Shown: in pieces, positions 1 to 8,637 of the stretch
Numbering within the stretch: position 1 is the stretch's first letter
How the letters are laid out: each line of letters starts with the position of its first letter
Assembly: GCA_964543795.1 (NCBI GenBank)
Contig: CAZIZN010000010.1
Location: 1-64,000, forward strand
DNA length: 64,000 nucleotides
Direction of reading: 5' to 3'
Source: JACKIC01 sp964543795
Lineage (GTDB): Bacteria; Planctomycetota; UBA1135; UBA2386
Position numbers and translations under genes: made by a program
Notes under the pieces: generated by a model
Database searches by the model: none
What the model saw: the letters and a program-made list of their open reading frames with translations, nothing else
What the model was told of the DNA's origin: nothing

Positions 1-21
1 CGCCGAGCTACTGGACTTCCG

Positions 22-1149
22 TCAACGGCCAGAGGTCATCTTCCGAAACCGCTGCGAAGGTGGGCGCGGCGGCTCGCTCGCGGGCACCGCGGCGCGCTGC
101 GCACGGCGCAGTTCGCGCACGCGCCAGAAGCCGACGAGCTTCTGCGACGACTCGTCCCACAGCCGCAGCCCGAACGACTTCATGCTGCTGAGCAACGTCA
201 TCGGCCGCACCTGCGAGAACAGCGGGTCGGACTCGTGGCAGCGCTGCAGGTTGTAGTTGGGGATGCGCGGGCTCAGGTGATGCACGTGGTGGAAGCCGAT
301 GTTGCCCGAGAACCAGCGCAGCACCGCGGGCAGCCGGAAGAACGAGCTGCCGCGCAGCGCCGCCTCGGCGTAGTCCCAGTCGGCACCGCGCTCCCAGTAG
401 GCGTCCTCGAACTGATGCTGCATGTAGAACAGCCAGACGCCCGCCGAGCCGGCCACCGCGAGGACGATCAGCTGCACGACGACGTAGTTGAGCGTGCCGA
501 ACAGCAGGCTCATGCCGACGCCCATCGCGAGCAGCGCGGCGTTGGTCCACCACACCGAGTGCTTCTCGACCGTCGACGCGCCGCGGCGCGGCCAGCGCTG
601 CATGACGAGGAACAGGAAGACCGGCGCCAGCAGGAACAGCACGATCGGGTTGCGCGCGAGCCGGTAGCTGAAGCGGCGCCAGCGCGAGGCATCGAGGTAC
701 TCCTGCACCGTCAAGGTCCAGATGTCGCCGATGCCGCGGCGGTCGAGGTCGCCCGTGGTGCCGTGGTGGATCGCGTGCTCCTGCCGCCACTGCCGGTAGG
801 GCGTGAAGGTCAGCACTCCGGTCACCGCGCCCCAGAAGTCGTTCGCACGCCGCGAGGCGAAGAACGAACCGTGGCCGCAGTCGTGGAAGATGATGAAGAC
901 GCGCACGAGCAGGCCACCGGCGAGCACGGCCAGCGGCACGACGAGCCACCAGGACACCGTCAGGCTCCACCCGATCAGCGCCCACACCGCCACGTAGGGC
1001 ACCAGGGTGTTGATCAGTTGCCAGATCGCGCGACGGGCATCGGGCACCTGGAACCGGGCCACGATCGCCTTCCAGTGCGCTTCGTCACCGCCTGCCTTGG
1101 ATCGTTCCGCCGGCGCGCGCTCGCCGGCCGCAGCTGTACTGGTCGTCAT
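22..1149 (-). CDS. Membrane fatty acid desaturase
   Basis: This is a 375-residue integral membrane di-iron desaturase, expected to introduce double bonds into membrane acyl chains. Three histidine boxes are visible: HDCGH at residues 89-93, HAIHH at 125-129, and HHVHH near residue 300. Hydrophobic segments lie around residues 44-90 and 175-235. The ATG at 1149 is preferred over two upstream in-frame ATGs because a TAGATT hexamer lies 10 nt upstream and the extra residues look non-coding. Substrate and regiospecificity (delta-9, delta-12 or other) cannot be read from sequence. It appears monocistronic. Confidence 0.9.
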   Translation of the reverse strand: MTTSTAAAGERAPAERSKAGGDEAHWKAIVARFQVPDARRAIWQLINTLVPYVAVWALIGWSLTVSWWLVVPLAVLAGGLLVRVFIIFHDCGHGSFFASRRANDFWGAVTGVLTFTPYRQWRQEHAIHHGTTGDLDRRGIGDIWTLTVQEYLDASRWRRFSYRLARNPIVLFLLAPVFLFLVMQRWPRRGASTVEKHSVWWTNAALLAMGVGMSLLFGTLNYVVVQLIVLAVAGSAGVWLFYMQHQFEDAYWERGADWDYAEAALRGSSFFRLPAVLRWFSGNIGFHHVHHLSPRIPNYNLQRCHESDPLFSQVRPMTLLSSMKSFGLRLWDESSQKLVGFWRVRELRRAQRAAVPASEPPRPPSQRFRKMTSGR

Positions 1150-1159
1150 CGGGGGCGAG

Positions 1160-1165
1160 AATCTA
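1160..1165 (-). promoter_or_regulatory. -10-like TAGATT for the desaturase gene
   Basis: On the minus strand TAGATT is followed after 10 nt by the ATG at 1149. It is one of a series of TANNNT hexamers placed just upstream of starts in this window. No convincing -35 was seen. Confidence 0.45.
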
Positions 1166-1234
1166 GGCCGCGATGCTCCGATCATCGATGCGCACATCGA
1201 GGATCTTGAGACTCTCTGCAGATCGTCGGTGGGA

Positions 1235-2206
1235 TCACATCATCCGGAACCGCCGGAACAGCAGCAGGACCGACGTCCCGACGACCGCCAGCCCGCCGAC
1301 CACGATCCAGAACGCCTGACCGTGTTCGGCCCCGGGAATGCCCCCGACGTTGATGCCGAGCAGGCCGGTCACGAAGCTCATCGGCAGGAACACGGCCGCG
1401 ACCAGGGACAACACGTACATGTTGCGGTTCAGTCGCTCGGAGATGCGGCTCATGTACTCCTCGCTGGCCAGGGCCGCCCGGTCGCGCACGGCGTCCAGTT
1501 CTTCGACGAGCCGCGCCTGCCGTTCGGCGACCTCGCGCAGCCGAGCGCGGCACGAGTCGTCGAACACCGGGCTGCGATCGCTCGACAGCCGCAGCAGCAA
1601 GTCTCTCTGCGGGGCCAGGTAACGGCGGATCCCGATGGCCTGCCGGCGGATCCCGCCGATGCGGCGCCGCTCGTCGCGGCCGCCGTCGAGCAGTGCCTCC
1701 TCGACCGTGTCGACGATCTCCTCGAGTTCGTCGAGCACCGGGACCTGCCGGTCGATCAGGCGATCGACGATGTCGAGGAACAGTTCCGACGGCGAGCCGA
1801 ACCGGGCGCCGGCACGCAGGTCGGCGCACACGTCGGCGATCGAGCCGACCTCGCGCCGCCGCAGCGAGACGAGGCGATCGCGGCCGATCCAGAGCCGCAG
1901 CGACACCATGTCGTCGGGTTCCTCGCCGGGCTGCAGGTTGACGCCGCGCAGGATCACCAGGAGGTTGCCGTCGACGGCGACGTGGCGCGGCCGGGTCTCC
2001 TCTTCGAGCAGGATGTCGCAGGAGAGTCGGTCCAGACCGGATCGCTCCTCGAGCCAGCGGGTGTGCGACGGCTCGGTGCGATTGAGGTGGATCCAGAGGA
2101 ACCCCTGGGCCGGCTGCCAGGCGTCGATGCCCGCCCAGTCGATCTCTTCTGCGCGATCGGCGGCGAGCAGGTAGGCCGCGATCGGGGGCAACGCGCCGGG
2201 ATGCAC
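1235..2206 (-). CDS. CorA/ZntB-family divalent metal transporter
   Basis: A 323-residue CorA-superfamily protein, expected to form a pentameric inner-membrane channel for Zn2+ or Mg2+. It has a long soluble N-terminal domain, a charged helical stalk, and two C-terminal transmembrane helices. The signature after TM1 is GINVGG, which is typical of ZntB rather than the GMN of classical CorA, so zinc transport is the better guess. The GTG at 2206 is chosen because TACGCT lies 7 nt upstream and the length then matches ZntB (about 327 aa). The frame stays open to 2284. It is divergent from the diguanylate cyclase gene. Confidence 0.88.
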   Translation of the reverse strand: MHPGALPPIAAYLLAADRAEEIDWAGIDAWQPAQGFLWIHLNRTEPSHTRWLEERSGLDRLSCDILLEEETRPRHVAVDGNLLVILRGVNLQPGEEPDDMVSLRLWIGRDRLVSLRRREVGSIADVCADLRAGARFGSPSELFLDIVDRLIDRQVPVLDELEEIVDTVEEALLDGGRDERRRIGGIRRQAIGIRRYLAPQRDLLLRLSSDRSPVFDDSCRARLREVAERQARLVEELDAVRDRAALASEEYMSRISERLNRNMYVLSLVAAVFLPMSFVTGLLGINVGGIPGAEHGQAFWIVVGGLAVVGTSVLLLFRRFRMM

Positions 2207-2213
2207 GTGCACG

Positions 2214-2219
2214 AGCGTA
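2214..2219 (-). promoter_or_regulatory. -10-like TACGCT for the CorA/ZntB gene
   Basis: TACGCT on the minus strand lies 7 nt before the GTG at 2206, consistent with a leaderless transcript. It helped choose that start. Confidence 0.35.
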
Positions 2220-2284
2220 GCTGCGGGGCGCGCCCCGCGCAGCGCGAATTGGCGACGGCTGGCGGCTCCCGGCCGTACGCACAC

Positions 2285-2290
2285 TAGAAT
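2285..2290 (+). promoter_or_regulatory. -10-like TAGAAT for the diguanylate cyclase gene
   Basis: TAGAAT is followed by 7 nt and then the ATG at 2298. It overlaps the alternative ATG at 2289, which argues that translation begins at 2298 on a leaderless transcript. Confidence 0.5.
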
Positions 2291-2297
2291 GGCGCCG

Positions 2298-3215
2298 ATG
2301 GGGCGAACCTACGGCGAGCATGGCAGGGTCCGGTGGTCCCAACACCCACCCTGGCTGTCCGCACTCGCGACGGTCCTGCTCATCGCCCTCGTGGCGACCG
2401 CGGACTGGTTCAGCGCGGCCGAAGTCGCGGCGAGCCTCGGCTACCTGATCCCGATCTCGGTCGCGGCGTGGTGCCACGGCCGTCGGGTCGCCGCCGCGGT
2501 GGCGATCAGCTGCGCGGCCACGTGGCTCTGGGTCGACGTGCAGACCCGCTGGGACCAGATCGTCACGCACATCGAAGTCGTCAACCTGACGGTCCTGTTC
2601 GTGGTCTTCGTGGTGTTCGGCGTGCTGCTCGGCAACCTGCGCCACCAGCTCGAACGGCACCTGCACCTCGCGCACACGGATTCGCTGACCGGCATCCCCA
2701 ACCGGCGCTCCTTCTGGAACGCGGCCCGGCGCGAACTCGAGCGCTGCCGGCGCCACGGGCTGCCGTTCACGGTCGCCTACCTCGACCTCGACGGCTTCAA
2801 GGGCGTCAACGACCGCTTCGGCCACCGCCGCGGCGACGAGCTGCTGCGCCAGGTCGCGCAAGCGCTGCCGCGGAGCCTGCGCACGCTCGACATGGCGGCC
2901 CGCGTCGGCGGCGACGAGTTCGCGCTGCTGCTGCCGGGCACGGACGAGCAGGGTGCGCGCGCCGTGCTCGAACGGCTCACGGCGGAGCTCGGCCAGTTGC
3001 ACGGCGCGCGCGCCCTCGGGGTGGGCTTCAGCATCGGCGGCATCACGGTGCTGACGGCCCCCGAGACGGTCGACGCGGTCATGGCTCGCGCCGACGCGCT
3101 GATGTACGAGATGAAGCGCAGCGGTGCGGGGCAGCTCCGGCACGAGGCCATGGGGGTCGCGGCAGCGCCGGCGGGCCCGCCGCGCCCGCGCGAGCGGCCC
3201 GCCGACTCGGCGTGA
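2298..3215 (+). CDS. Membrane diguanylate cyclase (GGDEF)
   Basis: A 305-residue enzyme expected to make cyclic di-GMP from two GTP. The N-terminal third contains about four hydrophobic helices with no recognisable sensor fold. The C-terminal GGDEF domain is intact, with the active-site motif VGGDEF. An RTLD sequence five residues before GGDEF fits the RxxD inhibitory site, so product feedback inhibition is likely. The C-terminal 25 residues are a Pro/Arg/Ala tail. The ATG at 2298 is preferred over 2289 because of the TAGAAT 7 nt upstream. A frameshifted copy of part of this domain lies at 5006-5254. Confidence 0.93.
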   Translation: MGRTYGEHGRVRWSQHPPWLSALATVLLIALVATADWFSAAEVAASLGYLIPISVAAWCHGRRVAAAVAISCAATWLWVDVQTRWDQIVTHIEVVNLTVLFVVFVVFGVLLGNLRHQLERHLHLAHTDSLTGIPNRRSFWNAARRELERCRRHGLPFTVAYLDLDGFKGVNDRFGHRRGDELLRQVAQALPRSLRTLDMAARVGGDEFALLLPGTDEQGARAVLERLTAELGQLHGARALGVGFSIGGITVLTAPETVDAVMARADALMYEMKRSGAGQLRHEAMGVAAAPAGPPRPRERPADSA

Positions 3216-3329
3216 GCCGATGGCCGACGCACCCGCGGAACGATCCTGCTGCCCGATAGCACCGACCCGACTGTTGCACCCACCCGCCTGCACATGGCCG
3301 GGTCGCGCCGACGGCCCGGCACTCCGCAT

Positions 3330-4940
3330 TCACGGTTGCACGGTGAACGCGAGGCCGTGGGAAGCGGACCAACCGCCGGGCGTGGGGCTGCAGACCGCCG
3401 GCGACCAGAGCCACGCCGATTGCGCGAACAGGGGCAGGCCGATCAAGCCGGGCCACGGCGGCAGCGGCAGCGCATAGTCGGCGACGCCGCTGGCATTGCT
3501 CGCGAAGGCCGCGAGCGACAACAGCGGCGCACCCGGTTGGATGTAGAGCGGGAAGCCGAGTCCGAACGGGTCGGAGCCCACCGGGTCCTGGCTCCCGGCG
3601 ATCGCCATGAAGCCGAGCGATTGGGCGGGCGCATGGTCGCACGAGAGTCGGAACGCCAGGTTGCCGATCACCGGCGAGGAATCCGCGGTGAGCGCGTGCG
3701 CGCCGAGACAGCCGGGCGTGCCGATGCCGTAGGGCGCGACGCCGACCAGGACCGGCGCGGTCGGCACGATGCGATAGACCTGTCCGCCGAGGTCGCAGAT
3801 CAACAACTCGCCGCGGCCATCTTCGCCGAACGACGACATCCCCTGGAAGACCAGGTAGGGGCTCGGCGGGGAGAGTTCATTGGTCCGATCCGTCAGTTGG
3901 CTCACGGCGCCGCCCATGCGGCGGAACGAGCGGATGACGCCGAGCGAGAAGTCGGCGTAGAAGTAGGTGCCGCGCAGGTCCGGAATCGCCGCACCCCGGT
4001 AGACATGGCCACCGATGATGGCGCGACTCGTCGTCGCGGTGTACTCGTGCAGCGGCGGCGTGAGATTCGGATCGCTGCACACGCAAGCACCGGTGTTGAC
4101 GCAGAACGTTCCCGAGAGGCACGACCAGCCGTAGTTGCGTCCCCCTGCGGCACCGGCGGGTTCGAAGTTCACTTCCTCGCGCTGTCCCCCCACATCCGCG
4201 AGCCACAGGTCGCCGGTGAGGCGATCGAACGAGAAGCGCCACGGATTGCGCAGGCCAAGCGCCCAGATCTCGTCGCGAGGATCACCGGGGCCGACGAACG
4301 GGTTGGTCGGCGGGATGCCGTAGGGGAGCGGCGGTGTCGGCTGGTCGACATCCAGCCGCAGCAGTTTGCCGAGCAGACTGTCGCCGCGCTGGGCGTGGTT
4401 GAACGGATCGCTCGGCCACGACGGCGGCTGGCTGCCCCCGTCGCCGATCGCCACGTAGAGATACCCGTCGTGCCCGAACGCGAGCATGCCGCCGTTGTGG
4501 TTGCCGTAGATCAGCGGCACCGTCAGCAGGTCGAGCGCGGATGCGGGGTCCGCCAGGTCCGGGTTCGTGGCCGACACCGTGTAGCGGCGCACGGTTGCAT
4601 GCACGTACGGTTGGGTCGTGGCAAACACGAAGAACTGCCCGTTCGACGCGTAGTCGGGGTGGAACGCGAGGCCCAGCAGGCCACTCTCGCCGCCGATCAC
4701 CAACGTGCCGGCGAGGTTGAGGAACGGCTGTGGCAGCAACACACCGTTGCGCACGATGCGGATCCGCCCCTGCTGTTCAACCACGAAGATCCGTTGCAGG
4801 TCGTTGCGCGGCGCGGTCGCGAACACGGGCTGCAGCAAGCCCGTCGCGACCAGTTCGGTGCGCAAGGGCGTCTGGGCGGCAGTGCCGGCGAGCAGGTTGG
4901 CGAACGCGGCGGCGGCGAGCAGAATCGGGATCGGGCGCAT
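3330..4940 (-). CDS. Secreted PQQ-dependent glucose/sorbosone dehydrogenase-like protein
   Basis: A 536-residue exported protein. A signal peptide ends at GTAAQ (about residue 22), followed by a six-bladed propeller of the soluble glucose dehydrogenase/sorbosone dehydrogenase type. Family hallmarks include HNGGMLAFG, VAIGDGG, GLRNPWRFSFD and GGHVYRG. Such enzymes oxidise sugars using PQQ and Ca2+. An extra C-terminal domain of about 140 residues (from APYGIGTPGC) belongs to a secreted domain family found in five other proteins here. A pair of vicinal cysteine-rich turns (CLSGTFCVNTGACVC) sits inside the propeller. The ATG at 4940 starts the signal peptide; TATTCT at 4975-4980 may be its -10. 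Confidence 0.87.
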   Translation of the reverse strand: MRPIPILLAAAAFANLLAGTAAQTPLRTELVATGLLQPVFATAPRNDLQRIFVVEQQGRIRIVRNGVLLPQPFLNLAGTLVIGGESGLLGLAFHPDYASNGQFFVFATTQPYVHATVRRYTVSATNPDLADPASALDLLTVPLIYGNHNGGMLAFGHDGYLYVAIGDGGSQPPSWPSDPFNHAQRGDSLLGKLLRLDVDQPTPPLPYGIPPTNPFVGPGDPRDEIWALGLRNPWRFSFDRLTGDLWLADVGGQREEVNFEPAGAAGGRNYGWSCLSGTFCVNTGACVCSDPNLTPPLHEYTATTSRAIIGGHVYRGAAIPDLRGTYFYADFSLGVIRSFRRMGGAVSQLTDRTNELSPPSPYLVFQGMSSFGEDGRGELLICDLGGQVYRIVPTAPVLVGVAPYGIGTPGCLGAHALTADSSPVIGNLAFRLSCDHAPAQSLGFMAIAGSQDPVGSDPFGLGFPLYIQPGAPLLSLAAFASNASGVADYALPLPPWPGLIGLPLFAQSAWLWSPAVCSPTPGGWSASHGLAFTVQP

Positions 4941-5005
4941 GGATCTGGCCTCGTGAGGGACTCGTGCCCGGTCGAGAATAGCGGGCCGGGGCATGGTCGG
5001 GGGCG

Positions 5006-5254
5006 CGTGCGCTCGGAATGGCGAATGCGCGTCGGCGGCGACAGTTCGCGCTGCTGCAGCCGGGCGCCGACGAAGAGGGTGCGCGCGGCACTGGGGCGGC
5101 TCACGGCAGACCTGCCCCATCTGCACGGCGCGCGCGCGAACGGCATCGGCCGCAGCATCGACTGCATCCCGGTGCGGACGGCGCCCGGGAGGTGGATGCC
5201 GTCATGGCTCGCACCGACGCGTCGATGGACCAGAGGACCCTGGTCACCGGCTGA
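5006..5254 (+). pseudogene. Frameshifted remnant of a GGDEF domain
   Basis: This stretch is a decayed copy of the 3' part of a diguanylate cyclase gene resembling the one at 2298. Matching pieces are spread over two frames: RVGGD, then FALLQPGADEEGAR, then GRLTADLPHLHGARANGIG, then VDAVMARTDASMD. The intact gene has RVGGD, FALLLPGTDEQGAR, ERLTAELGQLHGARALGVG and VDAVMARADALMY in the same order. One nucleotide is missing right after GGD (gacgagttcgcg has become gacagttcgcg), and at least two more shifts follow. There is no 5' portion, so it cannot be functional. Confidence 0.85.
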
Positions 5255-5272
5255 CCATTCGCCGGCCCCCTG

Positions 5273-5965
5273 TCAGTCGTGCGAAACGAACTCGAGCCTG
5301 CTGCCCGATCGGTTGTCCACGATCCGCAGGCGGTACCGCTGGCCAGCCCCGAAGCCGAGCTGCCACCACTCCTCGTCGTCCCACCCGTACTGGAGCGAAG
5401 TAGCCTTGATGGGATACCAGGGAACGAGTTGGTCATCCGGCAAAGCCACTTCGATGGATATGGATCCTGCCATCGAAGGTGCCACGCTTCGTCTCGCGAA
5501 GTCGAGCCCTTCCCTCCATGCGCGCACCTCGGAACGTGAGAATGTGACGACCACGGCTTCGCATCCTGCCGGGAAGGAGTGCGGCACGACCTGGTGGGTG
5601 GTCGGATGCACGAAGTAGTAGCGCGGCCCTTGCCCCGTGCCATTCTTCGAGATCCACCACGTGTCCCCATTGCTGCTGACGATTGCCCCCGCACCGTCGC
5701 CGCTGTCCCTCTGCGGGGCGGATCGCAATCGCCCACCGGTCGTCGTCACCGCGGTCGCGGGTTCACCCTCGAGCCCGCGAAACTCGATCCGCACGGCGCG
5801 ACACGGGTTCGTGGGGACATCGATCGTCGTTGCGACGCCTGGGGCGACGAACGAATGGCCATCGACACTCGCCCATCCCGGCCCGATTGCCTCGATGAAG
5901 TTACCAATGGCCCTACTACTCGGTGTTCCGGTTCCACTCCGGACGCACGGGGCAACTGATCGCAC
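5273..5965 (-). pseudogene. Unrecognised protein, probably truncated at its 5' end
   Basis: This open frame encodes up to 230 residues with a natural composition (many Trp, Tyr and Phe) that matches no family I recognise. Coherent sequence starts near AIGNFIEAIGPGW and runs to the stop. The first 15-20 residues of the open frame are antisense to the neighbouring FG-GAP gene and look non-coding. No signal peptide or plausible start precedes the coherent part, which ends near 5905, exactly where the divergent FG-GAP gene also loses its 5' end. It is probably the C-terminal part of a larger protein cut by a deletion. Confidence 0.5.
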
Positions 5966-7323
5966 AGCACGTGCCTGCGGCGCCGAACGTCGGCGCGGTG
6001 GTGCTCGGCGACGCCGGGGACATCGACGGCGACGGCCGGGACGACTTCGCCTTCCACGTCCGCGAAACCACGTCTTCGTTCGCAGTGCGTGTCGTCTCGC
6101 CCTGGGCGGGGCAACTGCACTCGTTCGCGGTGGCGCAGGGAACGGCCGGTCTCAACTACATCGTCCGACTGGACGACCTCAACTCGGACGGCAAGGGCGA
6201 GTTCGGCCTCGGCGATTCCGCGGCAACCGTGGCGGGCATCGCGAGTGCCGGACGCCTGGACGTGCGCGACGGCAGAACGGGCGTCATCCTTCGCACGGAG
6301 GCCGGCACCAGCGCACTGCAGTACTACGCGGTCAAGGGCGTCGGCGACCTCGATGCCGACGGCGTGCTCGACTACATCGCCAAGGCCGGTGGCTCGACGT
6401 TCCACGCCATCTCCGCGGCGACCGGTGCGATGTTGTTCTCGTTCGCGATGCCCGCGGCACCGCACCCCTTCGCGCCCGTCGGGGACGTCGATGGCGACGG
6501 TCGCGCCGACTTCGCCTGCATGACGATGCAGATTCCCGTCCAGGCGTTCTTCGTCTACGGGCTCGAGATCCGCTCCGGCGCGAACGGCGCCGTGATGTGG
6601 AGTGCGGGCAGTACCACCCAGGCGCCCGGCATCGAATCCGCCACGGGCAGCGCAGGCGATGTCGACGGCGACGGCCACGGCGACTTCGTCGTGCAGTCCT
6701 CGTACACCCTCGCCGCCCCCTCTTCGGTGATCTCCGGCCGCACGTTCACGCCGCTCGTGGAGTTTCCCGTCGCGGCTGGCAGGGCGGTGGCGAGCCCGGG
6801 CGACGCCGACGGCGATGGTGTGCCCGACCTGTGGTTCCTGACCGCGGCGAGCCACCCATCGCAGATCGTCTCGGGGCTCGCCGCAGGTGTGACGATGTCG
6901 GGCACGGCGTGCATGGACTCCACCGGGCTCCGACCGACCATCGGCGTCGGCATCGGCGCGCGCCTGGGGCAGACCCTCTCGCTCAACCTGTCGAACGGCC
7001 ACCCGAACGCGCTGGTCGCGATGCTGGGCGTCGGGTTCAGCAACACGAACTGGAACAGCCTCTCGTTGCCCGTCGACCTCGGCAGCCTCGGGCATCCGGG
7101 CCTCGCGGGCTGCCTCTGGTCCGTGGCCGCCGACACGACCTTCGCACCGGCAACGGTCGTGCTCCCCGCGGGGCGCCGGGCCGCGCGCCACGCGGTGGCG
7201 GTGCCGAACGACCCCCTGCTGCTCGGCGTGGACCTGTTCTGGCAATGGCTGGTCCTCGAAGCGGGCCCGCTCGGCGCGCACGGCGCGGTGAGCCGCGCCG
7301 CACGCACGCGGGTCGTGCCCTGA
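5923..7323 (+). CDS. FG-GAP/VCBS repeat protein lacking its N-terminus
   Basis: The encoded 466 residues contain FG-GAP-like repeats with calcium-binding Asp loops (DIDGDGRDD, DVDGDGRAD, DVDGDGHGD, DADGDGVPD), forming a beta-propeller normally found on secreted proteins. The last 150 residues match the secreted C-terminal domain shared by several proteins in this window. No signal peptide is present: the GTG at 5923 sits inside what reads as a repeat (YYSVFRFHSGRTG), and the frame is closed by a TGA at 5896. The gene therefore looks 5'-truncated and may be silent. Confidence 0.7.
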   Translation: MFRFHSGRTGQLIAQHVPAAPNVGAVVLGDAGDIDGDGRDDFAFHVRETTSSFAVRVVSPWAGQLHSFAVAQGTAGLNYIVRLDDLNSDGKGEFGLGDSAATVAGIASAGRLDVRDGRTGVILRTEAGTSALQYYAVKGVGDLDADGVLDYIAKAGGSTFHAISAATGAMLFSFAMPAAPHPFAPVGDVDGDGRADFACMTMQIPVQAFFVYGLEIRSGANGAVMWSAGSTTQAPGIESATGSAGDVDGDGHGDFVVQSSYTLAAPSSVISGRTFTPLVEFPVAAGRAVASPGDADGDGVPDLWFLTAASHPSQIVSGLAAGVTMSGTACMDSTGLRPTIGVGIGARLGQTLSLNLSNGHPNALVAMLGVGFSNTNWNSLSLPVDLGSLGHPGLAGCLWSVAADTTFAPATVVLPAGRRAARHAVAVPNDPLLLGVDLFWQWLVLEAGPLGAHGAVSRAARTRVVP

Positions 7324-7342
7324 CCGGCCGTCGCCGCGACCG

Positions 7343-8539
7343 TCAGCGCCGCCGCACGGTCGTGCGCGACACGGCGCCGTCGCCGCTGGCGAACGTCGCG
7401 CGATCGCCGTGCACTTCGGCGCGCAGATCGCCCTCGCCGAACGGGTCGCGCAGCGCCGGCAAGGCCGAGCCGAGCTGGAACGCGACCGCGAGCCGCAACA
7501 GCCGCAACCGCGCTGCCGCCTCGCGCAGCTGCTCCTCTCCCTCGAGCACGCCGTGCGCGAGACTCCAATGCAGATCCCAGTTGCGTGCCCGCTCCTCCGC
7601 CACCGCGGCGGCGAGCCGCACGCGGCGCTGCGGCCAGCCTTCGTCGGGCCCGCCCTCGGCCGCGACGCGCTGCGCGAGCGCCACCAGCGCAGCTGCGCGG
7701 GCCTTGCCCGATTCGCGCACCGAGAAGCCGTGGCGCCACGCGAGCAGCGGCGAGGCCATGCCGAGTTCGTGTGCGCTCACCGACGGCGCGTCGCGCAGGT
7801 GGTGCACGAGCCCCGCGGCGCAGAGCTGCAGCAGACCGCCGTCCGCGGGCAGGGAGCCGTCGGCTGCGGCCAGCGCTTCGGCGAGGCCCTGCAGACGCTG
7901 GCGATCGCAGGCAGACAGCAGTTCGTCGTGCAGCGCGTCGACGCAGCGCCCGACCGTGAAGGCCCCGAACACGACCTCGACCGGCACGCAACCATGCGCG
8001 AAGTCCACTCCACAGGCGAGACCATCGAGCAGGGCGTCGACGGCGGCCGTCGGCTCACCGCGCTGCGACGCGAGCCTGGCCTGCAGCAGCAGGGCATCGA
8101 CGACGGCGGACATCGCGACCACGTCCAGCGTGCCGGCGGCGCTCGCCGGCGGCGCGACGGCGCTCGTGCGGCCGGATCGGTGCGCTGCGTCGCGCAGCGC
8201 CTGCACGGCCGGGGCCAACGCGTCGAACGTGAGGCGCTGGGCTGCTGTGGGTTCGGCTGCGGCACCGGCGGGCTCGACCAGCTCGCGCAGCGATTCCTGA
8301 CGGTCGTTCGGCAACGCGGCGGCGAACCCTGCTGCCTCGAGGTAGCCCGCGCGCGACGAACCGGCCGTGGTGTCGCCGTACAGCACCGGGCACTCGCGCC
8401 CTTCCCGCTGCCATCGCGCCACATGCTCGTCCGCCCACGCCACCGCGGCAGGCCAGTCGTTCGAGGTCGAGAACACGCTGGCGACGACCATCGCCCCGAG
8501 CACCGCGCCGACCAGCAGCGACCACCGTACGATCTGCAT
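7343..8539 (-). CDS. Hypothetical membrane-anchored protein
   Basis: A 398-residue protein with an N-terminal hydrophobic segment (about residues 5-23) that could be a signal anchor, followed by an Ala/Leu/Arg-rich helical region. No family was recognised. It lies downstream of, and in the same direction as, the TonB-system operon, with a 98 bp gap to the TPR gene, so it could be the operon's last gene. Nothing in the sequence shows a catalytic motif. Confidence 0.6.
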   Translation of the reverse strand: MQIVRWSLLVGAVLGAMVVASVFSTSNDWPAAVAWADEHVARWQREGRECPVLYGDTTAGSSRAGYLEAAGFAAALPNDRQESLRELVEPAGAAAEPTAAQRLTFDALAPAVQALRDAAHRSGRTSAVAPPASAAGTLDVVAMSAVVDALLLQARLASQRGEPTAAVDALLDGLACGVDFAHGCVPVEVVFGAFTVGRCVDALHDELLSACDRQRLQGLAEALAAADGSLPADGGLLQLCAAGLVHHLRDAPSVSAHELGMASPLLAWRHGFSVRESGKARAAALVALAQRVAAEGGPDEGWPQRRVRLAAAVAEERARNWDLHWSLAHGVLEGEEQLREAAARLRLLRLAVAFQLGSALPALRDPFGEGDLRAEVHGDRATFASGDGAVSRTTVRRR

Positions 8540-8637
8540 GGCGGCTTCGGACGGCCCGTCTTCCGCCTTCTTCCGCGCGCGGTCTCGGCCGCGACCCGAT
8601 CAGGTCGCGGCGGCCGCCCGCCGATCGCCCATCGGGC

